Assembly: GCF_002161285.1 (NCBI RefSeq) | Contig: NZ_NFHH01000033.1 | Coordinates: 1-39,597 of the forward strand | Source of the DNA: Blautia sp. An81 | GTDB taxonomy: Bacteria > Bacillota > Clostridia > Lachnospirales > Lachnospiraceae | DNA: 39,597 bases | Direction of reading: 5' to 3' | Part shown: positions 1-7,840 of the stretch, in pieces | Numbering within the stretch: the first letter of the stretch is position 1 | How the letters are laid out: the number at the start of each line of letters is the position of its first letter | Translations under genes and position numbers: made by a program | Notes under the pieces: generated by a model | Database searches by the model: none | What the model was told of the DNA's origin: nothing | What the model saw: only the letters and a program-made list of their open reading frames with translations

Positions 1-24
1 CAGTTTTGAAAGGTAAAAATATAT
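1..24. repeat. IS terminal inverted repeat, left
   Basis: It begins CAGTTTTGAAAGGTAAAAAT. The reverse complement of 1601-1624 begins CAGTTCTGACAGGTAAAAAT, and 20 of 24 positions are identical. Confidence 0.85.
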
Positions 25-198
25 CTGCCTGCTTTAGGATGGAGAGTTTTCTAAAAAAACGGGTTATCTACATTCTCCGGCTTTTCCATTGGTTTTATCC
101 ACTTCCATTGGAAAGACCTCCCCCTTTTTTCACTTTTTGTATATATTTGCTATATATTTTCCCTCTTGGCAGGCATCACTTCCTTTGCTATACTTATC

Positions 199-1518
199 TT
201 AGTTGTATGACGATCTATCTTCATCAACTGGAAATATATCTTCTTTTGTTTTCTGCTGTCCCAGGCTTTCTAACAAATCAGAAGATATATTTTTTTGCTT
301 CTTTTCAATCCCGTTTTTCTTCAGATAATAATGCTCATACAGCTGTTTCATAAAATCTGATATCTGTTCCATCAGATAATGGTTCTTCTGTGCCTGGTCA
401 TCCCAGCTGCATGTATGGGTAATGCTCCCCTGCCAGTTCTTCTGCCGGTTAAATCCCTCATTCTCTATTTTCCACCGTTTTCTCCCTGTTTCTGCCATCT
501 TTTCTGCATTCCCTTTCGTGATCTTCATACTGCTCAGCCATTGGAATTCCCTTACGCTTCCCTCCTCTTCTTCCCGGTATCTTAATACGTTCACCTGCCT
601 TCCCTCATGATCGATATCATTCACGAATTCTGCTTTCCCTGCTCTTCCTTTTTCCGGTATCTTTTCGTATTCTTCCGCTATACTTGGTATGCTCCCCTTT
701 TTATAGCGGATCAGAAACTCCCACTTATATTCCCTGCACAGTTCCATGACCGGGTTTGACGCATACAGACTGTCTGCCAGCAGCAGGATCGGCAGCCGCG
801 GAAATCTTTTCTTGATCCGCTCCGCCAGCCGAAAGAATGCTTTTGTTTCACAATCCTGTTTGATCTCTTCTGCACTCATGTTTTCCTGTCGTTTCCGGTC
901 TTCCCCATTGTTTTCGATGAACTCGCTTCCTATGCTGGCTACCAGTTTTTCGCCGAAATAGATCTTTGCCTCCAGCACATCCCGGTGATACAGCGTGATC
1001 TCTTTATCCGTCCCTTTATTGCTGCACCGTTCCAAACAGTGTTCATTCAGTTTCCTCTGTCCGCAGTAAAGCTGTGTCCCATCTACGATGACCAGCCATT
1101 TCTTCTTATACCTTGCATCCTCAAAACTCCGTTTCCGGATCAGGTGGTATACCAGATCCTGCTTGATCTCTTCCAATTCCATTGGATCCAGTTTTTCCAG
1201 GTATTCATTCTCTGTTACATGGTGGGGGAGATATTCCCCGGCTTTTTCGCCCATGAACACAGACAGGTTTTTAGAGATCGTCTCATCATTAAACCGTTCC
1301 GTCATTTCCTGCATACTGTCAATTCCTGCGATCCCCTTATAATATAAGGTCCCCAGCATCATCCGATTGGAATATGTGATATAGCTGGGATGCCGGGGAT
1401 CTTTTGTCTGGGAAAATTTCCAGAAGAGCTGGCTGTAAAATCTGTTTTGAATCTTATTCAGTTCTCCAATTGGATTTTTTTCAAGTTTCTTTTGTATTCT
1501 TCGTTCTTTTCTTCCCAT
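199..1518 (-). CDS. IS4-superfamily DDE transposase
   Basis: This is the transposase of the surrounding element. An RNase H-like fold is suggested by a first Asp in 'VIVDGTQ', a second in 'LLADSLY' and a C-terminal Glu in 'RKRWKIENEGF', which resembles the IS4 Y-R-E-K region. The frame is open from 1551, but the ATG at 1518 (protein starting MGRKERRIQKK) has a proper ribosome site (GTGAGG, about 6 nt upstream), whereas the 1551 ATG has none. The 1551 ATG also lies in the loop of a hairpin (1527-1570) that closes over the Shine-Dalgarno. The length, about 439 residues, is normal for the superfamily and no frameshift is seen. The exact IS family is not recognised. Confidence 0.85.
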   Translation of the reverse strand: MGRKERRIQKKLEKNPIGELNKIQNRFYSQLFWKFSQTKDPRHPSYITYSNRMMLGTLYYKGIAGIDSMQEMTERFNDETISKNLSVFMGEKAGEYLPHHVTENEYLEKLDPMELEEIKQDLVYHLIRKRSFEDARYKKKWLVIVDGTQLYCGQRKLNEHCLERCSNKGTDKEITLYHRDVLEAKIYFGEKLVASIGSEFIENNGEDRKRQENMSAEEIKQDCETKAFFRLAERIKKRFPRLPILLLADSLYASNPVMELCREYKWEFLIRYKKGSIPSIAEEYEKIPEKGRAGKAEFVNDIDHEGRQVNVLRYREEEEGSVREFQWLSSMKITKGNAEKMAETGRKRWKIENEGFNRQKNWQGSITHTCSWDDQAQKNHYLMEQISDFMKQLYEHYYLKKNGIEKKQKNISSDLLESLGQQKTKEDIFPVDEDRSSYN

Positions 1519-1526
1519 TTCAACCT

Positions 1527-1570
1527 CACTGCGAAAAAGTTTTTTTGTCATATTTCTATTTTCGCAGTGA
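1527..1570 (-). promoter_or_regulatory. Hairpin at the transposase ribosome site
   Basis: An 11-bp perfect inverted repeat, TCACTGCGAAA (1527-1537) and TTTCGCAGTGA (1560-1570), would fold in mRNA that enters from upstream. Its 3' arm runs into the Shine-Dalgarno (GTGAGG) of the 1518 start. The layout matches the known way in which some insertion sequences block translation from read-through transcripts. That function is inferred. Confidence 0.55.
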
Positions 1571-1600
1571 ATCCATGTGTTTTCAATAGGTTTTAGTGCG

Positions 1601-1624
1601 AATTATTTTTACCTGTCAGAACTG
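1601..1624. repeat. IS terminal inverted repeat, right
   Basis: This is the partner of the repeat at 1-24, with mismatches at four positions only. It is the transposase-proximal end. Confidence 0.85.
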
Positions 1625-1645
1625 CCTTACATTTTTTCGGATAAT

Positions 1646-2827
1646 TTATCGTCTCTGTTTCCTGTAATACCACATAGAAATCAGGGTTCCTATAAAAGCT
1701 GCAGAAGCAAGGAAATTATAGCCGGTCTCAATATTGAAATTTTCCGTCAGCACGCCTACCGCCCAGGGAAAAAGAGTCATTCCCACAGCGTAGACTGCCT
1801 GGAAAAATCCCATAGCTGTAGAATTCTTCTCCCTTGGAACTTCCTTCATGGATTCTGACGTTAAGTAAGAAAGAAGGATACCTGTTGACATTCCAGGGAA
1901 TGCCTGGAGTACAAAAATCGCATAAATATTTCCCACTGCCGGCACCAGAATACAGTAAACCGCCGTAAGGAAAAATACCAGAGGCACATAAAAGGCCGGC
2001 CCTTTTTTCTCACAGAGGTCTGTAGAAGCAAACTGGGCGGAAACAACTGCTGCTATCATATAGAAAATAGAAGCACAGCCGATAAACAGGGCCGAAGCCC
2101 CCAGGTTCTCCAGAATCTGGGTAGTAAAGGACATGGCAGTTGCCATCTGGATTCCCTGCTGTATCAGGGCCAGAAAGGCAAACAGGATTAAGCGCTTATT
2201 CCCACATACGGAGAGATAACTCCCTATTCCGGGCCGTTCCTCCTTTTTCCCCTTTACAGGAACCAGGTCTTCTTTTACAAAAATCCCTCCTGTAACTCCG
2301 GCAATTCCGGCGATAACTCCCGCACCGCAGAGAAATGCCATTCCCATCTTTCCATAGAAGCAGGAGCTAAATACAAAGGCAAGACACATGCCCAGGTTAC
2401 AGGCCATGATTACCTTGCTGGTAGCTTTCTGCTGCTCCTTTTTGGAAAAGTAGTTGGAATACATTACCATGTAGGCAATCCACATAGACGCAGCAGATCC
2501 GGAAATCAGATTTGCAGCCAGAAATCCCGGTCCTGTAGGAACAAGGATTCTCACAGCACAGGCAAGACCGGCAAGACCGGCTCCCAAAATAACAAAAATC
2601 TTATGTCTTCCCGCATAGTCCGCCAGAACTCCCAGAGGAAGCCGGAATATCAGCTGGGTAATTCCATAAGCCCCCACAATGGTTCCTGTAAATCCTGCAG
2701 CCACACCTGCTCCAGTCAGGAAAGGCGTCTGATAGGGAATATGAAGGTACAGGGCAAACCAGAAAAGAACTACCACCACCAGAAGGAGTCCTTCTCTGGA
2801 AATACCTTTTTTCTTTTGTCTTCCCAT
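1646..2827 (-). CDS. MFS transporter, probable sugar permease
   Basis: This is a 393-residue major facilitator protein with about 12 hydrophobic helices, a short basic N-terminus (MGRQKKKGISREG) and an MFS-like Gly/Arg-rich loop between helices 2 and 3 ('FRLPLGVLADYAGRHK'). It is the last gene of a HAD - alpha-galactosidase - MFS operon and starts 3 bp after the alpha-galactosidase stop, so the two are surely co-transcribed. Context suggests uptake of alpha-galactosides or export of products; the sequence alone does not give the substrate. The C-terminus looks complete, but an insertion sequence begins 21 bp beyond the stop, and no terminator is seen before it. Confidence 0.85.
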   Translation of the reverse strand: MGRQKKKGISREGLLLVVVVLFWFALYLHIPYQTPFLTGAGVAAGFTGTIVGAYGITQLIFRLPLGVLADYAGRHKIFVILGAGLAGLACAVRILVPTGPGFLAANLISGSAASMWIAYMVMYSNYFSKKEQQKATSKVIMACNLGMCLAFVFSSCFYGKMGMAFLCGAGVIAGIAGVTGGIFVKEDLVPVKGKKEERPGIGSYLSVCGNKRLILFAFLALIQQGIQMATAMSFTTQILENLGASALFIGCASIFYMIAAVVSAQFASTDLCEKKGPAFYVPLVFFLTAVYCILVPAVGNIYAIFVLQAFPGMSTGILLSYLTSESMKEVPREKNSTAMGFFQAVYAVGMTLFPWAVGVLTENFNIETGYNFLASAAFIGTLISMWYYRKQRR

Positions 2828-2830
2828 AGC

Positions 2831-5014
2831 TTATTCACACTCAACCAGATGAATCTGTACAGCCTCATAGTCATCTGTCACTATAGGCAGGAGATAACCT
2901 CCATTCATCAAAGCTGCTCCTGATAAATTTAATTCTGTCCCTTCAACATGATAAATGGCTTCTGGTTTCAGCCCTCTTGCATAGACAAACTGGAAAGGAG
3001 GATTGGCTTTTGTCCGAAGGACCACTGCGTTAAGCAGAGACTCTTTCTGGTCTGGAGATACAAACTGCCATGCCACATAGTTAGACTTTGTGCCGTCGTC
3101 AGACAGTCTGTAGTAGTCTCCATTCTGGATCAGATCATAATATTTCTTAAATTCTTCAATCTGCTCCTTAACAATCTCTTTTTCTTCCTGACTCATCTCT
3201 GTAATATCCAGCTCATAACCAAAGGTTCCTGCCATGGCAACCACACCTCTGGTCTTCATGGATACGCTTCTTCCCGTCTGGTGATTAGGGCATACAGACA
3301 CATGGGCGCCCACTGTAGATACCGGATAAGCAAAGGAAGTACCGTACTGTATCCGAAGCCTCTCTATGGCATCTGTGTCATCACTGCACCAGATCTGAGG
3401 ATGATAATACATCATTCCCGCATCAAATCTTCCGCCGCCGCCGCTGCAGCCTTCAAAGAGCACATTTGGAAATCTCTTTGTGATTTTTTCCAGGAAATCA
3501 TATAACCCCAGAATATATCTGTGGAATACCTCTCCCTGTCTCTCTGGAGGAAGTTCAGCAGACCATACATCGGTCATGTGACGGTTTGCATCCCATTTTA
3601 CATATTCAATATTCGCGCTTTCCAGGATTTCACACATTCTGTTAAAAATATGTTCTCTTACGTCTTCTCTGGAGAAGTCCAGCACCAGCTGATTTCTTCC
3701 TCTTGTAAGGGAATGTCCAGGCACCTTCAAAGCCCAGTCCGGATGTTCTCTGTAAAGATCACTGTCCTCTGATACCATTTCCGGTTCAAACCAGATTCCA
3801 AATTTCAGACCGATTTCATTTACGCCGTCTACCAGCCTCTTCAGACCTCCCGGCAGTTTGGTTTCGTTCACCACCCAGTCTCCCAGTCCGCTGTTATCAT
3901 CGTTTCTCTTTCCAAACCATCCGTCGTCCATAACCAGCATCTCAATACCCACTTCTTTTGCCTGTCTGGCAATCTCCAGAAGCTTATCTGTGTCAAATCC
4001 AAAGTAGGTTGCCTCCCAATTGTTGATCAGAATAGGTCTCCTTGCATTCTTGAATTTTCCTCTGCAGATATTCTGGCGGATTGCTTTATGGTAATTTCTG
4101 GACAGTTTTCCCAGACCTTCTGAGGAAAAGGACAGCAGCACTTCCGGAGCAGTGAAAGCCTCTCCCTCTTCCAGAAGAAAATCAAACTGGGTGTCATGGA
4201 TACCCATGGTGAGACGGGTATTATTTGCCTGGGAAACTTCTGCTTCAGCCTGGAAATTTCCGCTGTATACAAAGCAGGAGCCCCAGCACCAGCCGCTGTC
4301 TTCTGTAGTATCCTGTTTTGCCAGGATTACAAAAGGATTGTACTGATGGCTGGAATATCCTCTTCTGCTTCCAATGCCCTGTACTCCGTGGTGAAGATGG
4401 CTTCTCTCCATTACACGTTCCATAGCGTGACGTCCGTAGAACTGGATAAAGTCCATATCTTTCTGATGGAAATCCAGACACATAGAATAAGCTCTTCTAA
4501 GATGAACGCTCTCGCTGCCTTTGTTGATGACCTTGCAGGCTCTGGTAATAATATCCAGGTTTTCAAAAACTCCGTAATAGAGGATAACTTCCACATGTCT
4601 GTGAATATCTCTCAGAGTAATCTTAAGGGTCTCTGCTTTCTCCTCTCCCTGGTACATGGCAGGGAGCCCTTCCAGAGCATACTTTCCTTCCAGAATTTCA
4701 TGATCAATATATTTCAGGTTGGTTACCTGGCTTCCATCTGGATAAACTACACGGAGGCAGTAATCCCTGTAGTCTCCTGTTCCATAGCCCGGATATTCCA
4801 GAAGCTGAGTATCCAGGGAAAATCCTCTGTCGTCAATCCCCTCTGGATTTCCGGAAAATCCTCTGTCAATAGTCCTTCCCAGATAGGACATATCCGTGTC
4901 CCCTACGCTGGGACCATAATATGTATGAAACAAGAATCCTCTGTCTGCCTTCATCTGATATGCAGAATTTTTTGTTTTCAGTGTAAATACATTGTCTTTG
5001 CAGGTTATTGCCAT
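2831..5014 (-). CDS. aga: GH36 alpha-galactosidase
   Basis: This hydrolyses terminal alpha-1,6-galactose from melibiose, raffinose and stachyose. At 727 residues it has the usual length of bacterial GH36 enzymes (AgaA/AgaB type). An N-terminal beta-sandwich is followed by the TIM barrel from about residue 325. The nucleophile is Asp475 in 'VKWDANRH' and the acid/base is Asp545 in 'WCSDDTDA'; their 70-residue spacing matches characterised enzymes. 'MDDGWFG', 'GIWFEPEM' and 'FEGCSGGGGRFD' are also typical. No signal peptide is seen, so it acts in the cytoplasm on imported sugar. The gene lies 17 bp after the HAD gene and 3 bp before the MFS gene, divergent from an AraC regulator that probably activates the operon. 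Confidence 0.95.
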   Translation of the reverse strand: MAITCKDNVFTLKTKNSAYQMKADRGFLFHTYYGPSVGDTDMSYLGRTIDRGFSGNPEGIDDRGFSLDTQLLEYPGYGTGDYRDYCLRVVYPDGSQVTNLKYIDHEILEGKYALEGLPAMYQGEEKAETLKITLRDIHRHVEVILYYGVFENLDIITRACKVINKGSESVHLRRAYSMCLDFHQKDMDFIQFYGRHAMERVMERSHLHHGVQGIGSRRGYSSHQYNPFVILAKQDTTEDSGWCWGSCFVYSGNFQAEAEVSQANNTRLTMGIHDTQFDFLLEEGEAFTAPEVLLSFSSEGLGKLSRNYHKAIRQNICRGKFKNARRPILINNWEATYFGFDTDKLLEIARQAKEVGIEMLVMDDGWFGKRNDDNSGLGDWVVNETKLPGGLKRLVDGVNEIGLKFGIWFEPEMVSEDSDLYREHPDWALKVPGHSLTRGRNQLVLDFSREDVREHIFNRMCEILESANIEYVKWDANRHMTDVWSAELPPERQGEVFHRYILGLYDFLEKITKRFPNVLFEGCSGGGGRFDAGMMYYHPQIWCSDDTDAIERLRIQYGTSFAYPVSTVGAHVSVCPNHQTGRSVSMKTRGVVAMAGTFGYELDITEMSQEEKEIVKEQIEEFKKYYDLIQNGDYYRLSDDGTKSNYVAWQFVSPDQKESLLNAVVLRTKANPPFQFVYARGLKPEAIYHVEGTELNLSGAALMNGGYLLPIVTDDYEAVQIHLVECE

Positions 5015-5031
5015 TTTTGTCTCCTCCTGTT

Positions 5032-5832
5032 TTATTCTTTGATCAGCCCGAAATGTTTCATGGCCTCATAAATACCATCTTCTTCAATATCTTTCGTCAC
5101 ATAGGAACAGCATTCCTTAATAGACTCCTGGCTGTTTCCCATAGCAATGCTGTTGGGCACTGCCTCCAGCATGGAGCGGTCATTCTCACTATCCCCGAAT
5201 ACATAGCAGTCTTCTATGCCTTTTCCCAGATGCTGGCAGAGGAACCGGATTCCTGTAGCCTTGGAATAATCTCTCTGCACCACCTCATACATATTGTATC
5301 CCCTGTCTATGCACAGAAAATACCTGGAAAGATATTCTTTTAATTCCTGATTTTTTCTTTCTGGTTTCAGTATTACCAGAAGCTTATCAAAGACCTTCTC
5401 ACTGCCCTGTATCACTTCTTCAATATCTCTTCCCTGAAGTTCAAATGCATCCTGAGCTCTCTTTATCCAGCCCTCTTCGTCGGGCACCTGATGGTCAAAA
5501 TAAATGGCGTCGGAAGCCTCATAAAACACAGGGACCTTATACTTTCGCACTGTCTCTGCTATCTGAGTGCAGAACTCATTGCTCAGCTTCACTGAAAGCA
5601 GTTCCTTATTCCCCAGGAAAATGTTCGTACCGCAGCCGCATACATATCCATCAAAACCAAGGCTGGTGATTTTTTCTAGAAGGCTTGTTCTTGTTCTGCC
5701 TGTATTTATAAAAAGCAGATGGCCTTCCTCCCTGGCCATTTTTATGGCTTTTCTGGTACTTTCAGGAATCTTTCCGGTGCCTTCTGTAATCAGCGTGCCG
5801 TCTATGTCAAAAAACAACAGTTTCTGTTCCAT
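5032..5832 (-). CDS. Cof-type HAD-IIB family phosphatase
   Basis: This is a 266-residue haloacid dehalogenase-like hydrolase. Motif I is 'FFDIDGTLI' (Asp9 nucleophile, Asp11 acid/base), motif II is the Thr/Ser in 'INTGRTR', and motif IV is 'VFGDSENDRSML' near residue 220. A cap domain lies between them, as in Cof/YidA sugar-phosphate phosphatases. It is the first gene of the alpha-galactosidase operon; the start at 5832 has a GGAG ribosome site. It may dephosphorylate a sugar phosphate formed by the pathway, but the substrate cannot be read from the sequence. Confidence 0.9.
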   Translation of the reverse strand: MEQKLLFFDIDGTLITEGTGKIPESTRKAIKMAREEGHLLFINTGRTRTSLLEKITSLGFDGYVCGCGTNIFLGNKELLSVKLSNEFCTQIAETVRKYKVPVFYEASDAIYFDHQVPDEEGWIKRAQDAFELQGRDIEEVIQGSEKVFDKLLVILKPERKNQELKEYLSRYFLCIDRGYNMYEVVQRDYSKATGIRFLCQHLGKGIEDCYVFGDSENDRSMLEAVPNSIAMGNSQESIKECCSYVTKDIEEDGIYEAMKHFGLIKE

Positions 5833-5981
5833 TGTCCGTTCTCCTTTGCTGACTCATTGCTGTTCTCCGTTTTTTATTATATAATCTTATCAGAATAGAA
5901 TCTATCTTTTTTTATATAATTTTATTGTTAAATTGTTGCACGATTAAATACCTGCACCAATATTGCCAAAGGAGTTCGTTT
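5833..5981. promoter_or_regulatory. Divergent promoter region, araC-type gene / aga operon
   Basis: This 149-bp AT-rich gap separates the HAD-aga-MFS operon from the AraC gene. The palindrome ATTATATAAT (5876-5885) gives a TATAAT -10 reading leftward, but the -35 region is weak (TAGATT-like). That fits a promoter needing an activator such as the adjacent AraC protein. No clear operator repeat was found. Confidence 0.5.
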
Positions 5982-6824
5982 ATGGAAAAAAAATCAACCT
6001 CCAGGCAGGCCTCTCTCACCGTTTATTTCTGTGGAAAAGAAGAGTGTCAGCCCGGACATTATTTTGGTCCTGCCGTCCGCCCTCATTATCTTATCCATGT
6101 AATCCTGGAGGGAAAAGGCATCTTCCAGAAAAGCGGTGTCACTTATTCCCTGAAAAAAGGAGATGCCTTTCTCATTCCCCCCATGGAGTCTACTTACTAT
6201 CAGGCAGATAAGGAAAATCCCTGGAGCTATGCCTGGGTTGGCTTTGACGGAAGCGCATGTCCGGAAATTCTGTCACAGACTGTGTTTTCTGATTCCTTTA
6301 TTTATCAGAATCCCGGCAGCAATATCTCTGCTCTTCTGGCCTGTATGGAACGGCTTCTGGCCTCCTTTCGGGAATCCCATGGCCGTCAGTTGGAGCCCAT
6401 GGGAAATCTTCTTATGTTACTTTCCTTTATGCAGAATCCCTCTCCGGAAAAAAGCCGGGATTTTTCTGATGAATATTTCAAAGCAGCCAGAGAATATATA
6501 GAGCACAATTACAGTTATGATATCCGTATCTCCGATGTAGCAAGACATGTGGGAATAGACCGGACTTATCTGTACAAAATATTCATGGAACATGGAAAAA
6601 CCTCGCCTAAACAGTACCTGCTCTGGCACCGGCTGCGAATGGCTGTACAAATGCTCTGTTCCACAGATTATACCATTACAGAAATCGCTCTGTCCTGTGG
6701 ATTTAAGGACGCTCCTTCTTTCTGTAATTACTTCAAAAAGCACATTGGTTTTACTCCCAGAGCCTTTCGAAAAGAATTTCAGGACCAGGGAAAGACTATT
6801 CCCGTAAACAATAAATTACTGTAA
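5982..6824 (+). CDS. AraC family transcriptional regulator
   Basis: This is a 280-residue regulator. The N-terminal half is an AraC-type cupin sugar-sensing domain ('GPAVRPHYLIHVILEGKGIF', then 'GDAFLIPP'). The C-terminal 100 residues hold the two helix-turn-helix units ('ISDVARHVGIDRTYLYKIFMEH' region and 'TITEIALSCGFKDAPSFCNYF', ending 'GFTPRAFRKEF'). The frame opens at 5925, but the ATG at 5982 has the ribosome site AAAGGAG 7 nt upstream and gives the normal family length. It is divergent from the HAD-aga-MFS operon, so it is most likely the alpha-galactoside-responsive activator (MsmR/RafR-like). Confidence 0.92.
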   Translation: MEKKSTSRQASLTVYFCGKEECQPGHYFGPAVRPHYLIHVILEGKGIFQKSGVTYSLKKGDAFLIPPMESTYYQADKENPWSYAWVGFDGSACPEILSQTVFSDSFIYQNPGSNISALLACMERLLASFRESHGRQLEPMGNLLMLLSFMQNPSPEKSRDFSDEYFKAAREYIEHNYSYDIRISDVARHVGIDRTYLYKIFMEHGKTSPKQYLLWHRLRMAVQMLCSTDYTITEIALSCGFKDAPSFCNYFKKHIGFTPRAFRKEFQDQGKTIPVNNKLL

Positions 6825-6835
6825 TTTTCAAAAAG

Positions 6836-6900
6836 GAGCTGTCCCATTAATCATATATCAGGAATATTCCTGATTTTGGTTAACGGGACAGCTCTTTTAT
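6836..6900 (+). terminator. Rho-independent terminator after araC-type gene
   Basis: The outer stem GAGCTGTCCC (6836-6845) pairs with GGGACAGCTC (6885-6894), followed by TTTTATTTT. The loop holds a second palindrome, TCAGGAATATTCCTGA. It may also end transcription of the convergent trhA gene. Confidence 0.85.
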
Positions 6901-6942
6901 TTTCACTATCCTGAAACATATGAACGAATAATTGCCAGCCTA

Positions 6943-7605
6943 TCAAACACCTACCGGCATCACAAAGAAATACATGACGATAAAGTGACAGATGCTTCCT
7001 CCCATGACAAAAAGATGAAAGATTTCATGTGAGCCAAAATTTTTATGCCTGGAGTTAAATATAGGCAGTTTCAAAGCATAAATGACGCCGCCTATGGTAT
7101 AAATCAGTCCTCCTGCAAGAAGCCATCCGAATCCTGCCGGAGAAAAAGCTTTTACAATAGGCACAAATGCAAATACGCACAGCCATCCCATTCCGATATA
7201 AATTACGGAAGAAAACCACTTAGGGCAGGTAATCCAGCAAGCTTTTACAATAATTCCTATCAAGGCCACCGCCCATACGGCTCCACAGAGAAGATATCCG
7301 GTCCTTCCTTCCAGGGTAATCAGGCACACTGGGGTATAACTTCCAGCTATCAGTATAAAAATCATCATGTGATCCATTTTTCTCAGCCGCCGGTTTACCT
7401 TCTCCGTAGAATCTACCGTATGATAAATGGTGCTGGCTGCATAAAGCAGAATCATGCTCAAGATAAAAATACTCATTGCGATCATATAGATGCTGCCCGG
7501 TTCTCTGGCCGCTTTAATAAGCAAAGGCGCTGCTGCTATAATTGCCATAATGCAGCCTATAAAATGGGTAATAGCACTTCCCGGATCCTTGATTTTAAAT
7601 TTCAT
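6943..7605 (-). CDS. trhA: TrhA / hemolysin III family membrane protein
   Basis: This 220-residue integral membrane protein of the hemolysin III/PAQR superfamily has seven predicted helices. The family's metal-site residues are visible: 'STIYHTVDSTEK...MDHMMIFILIAGSYTP' after helix 2 and a C-terminal 'HEIFHLFVMGGSICHF'. The frame opens at 7659, but the ATG at 7605 (MKFKIKDPGSAITH) follows an AGGAG site 8 nt upstream and matches the family N-terminus. Bacillus members are linked to membrane energetics and fluidity; hemolytic activity is not implied. The gene stands alone. Confidence 0.9.
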   Translation of the reverse strand: MKFKIKDPGSAITHFIGCIMAIIAAAPLLIKAAREPGSIYMIAMSIFILSMILLYAASTIYHTVDSTEKVNRRLRKMDHMMIFILIAGSYTPVCLITLEGRTGYLLCGAVWAVALIGIIVKACWITCPKWFSSVIYIGMGWLCVFAFVPIVKAFSPAGFGWLLAGGLIYTIGGVIYALKLPIFNSRHKNFGSHEIFHLFVMGGSICHFIVMYFFVMPVGV

Positions 7606-7679
7606 ACTCACCACTCCTGTTCTTGACGTTGCTGTTAATAGTATATTCCGAAATTTCATTTAGTATTATAAAGTTTATT

Positions 7680-7700
7680 ATGTAGTTTTAAATACTACAT
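7680..7700. promoter_or_regulatory. Hyphenated palindrome upstream of trhA
   Basis: ATGTAGT (7680-7686) and ACTACAT (7694-7700) flank an AT-rich centre; 9 of 10 base pairs match. It lies 75 bp upstream of trhA, and another ACTACA occurs near 7717. It could be an operator; no known site is recognised. The rest of the 7606-7785 gap is AT-rich with no gene. Confidence 0.35.
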
Positions 7701-7785
7701 CTGGTTATTCATTATACTACAGCAGACTTTCGTAAAAAGCAAGGGTGAGTTTTTGTATTTTTTTCTTTTTTTCTAAAAATAGATA

Positions 7786-7832
7786 GGACTGTTGTATGAA
7801 ACAAAGTCCAGCATCGTTTCATACAACAGTCC
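7786..7832 (-). terminator. Terminator downstream of the GH13 gene
   Basis: A perfect 17-bp inverted repeat (GGACTGTTGTATGAAAC at 7786-7802, complement at 7816-7832) has a 13-nt loop. On the minus strand it is followed by TATCTATTTTTAG. It lies just beyond the amylosucrase-type gene. Confidence 0.8.
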
Positions 7833-7840
7833 CGTTCTTC

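Larger units (their letters stand above)
1..1624 (-). mobile_element. Insertion sequence with single DDE transposase
   Basis: The element is bounded by imperfect inverted repeats at 1-24 and 1601-1624 (20 of 24 positions match) and holds one transposase gene on the minus strand. Its left end falls exactly at the window edge, so a few more bases could lie outside, and no target duplication can be checked. The right end is 21 bp from the stop codon of the MFS gene, and the element has the same orientation as that operon. The transposase has the IS4-like DDE layout; the exact IS family is not certain. Confidence 0.85.

Noticed and set aside
985-1347. 120-residue open frame on the plus strand inside the transposase gene
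   Set aside because: It is antisense to a clear DDE transposase, with no ribosome site or family motif.
4196-5071. 291-residue open frame opposite the alpha-galactosidase gene
   Set aside because: It is the antisense shadow of conserved GH36 coding sequence.
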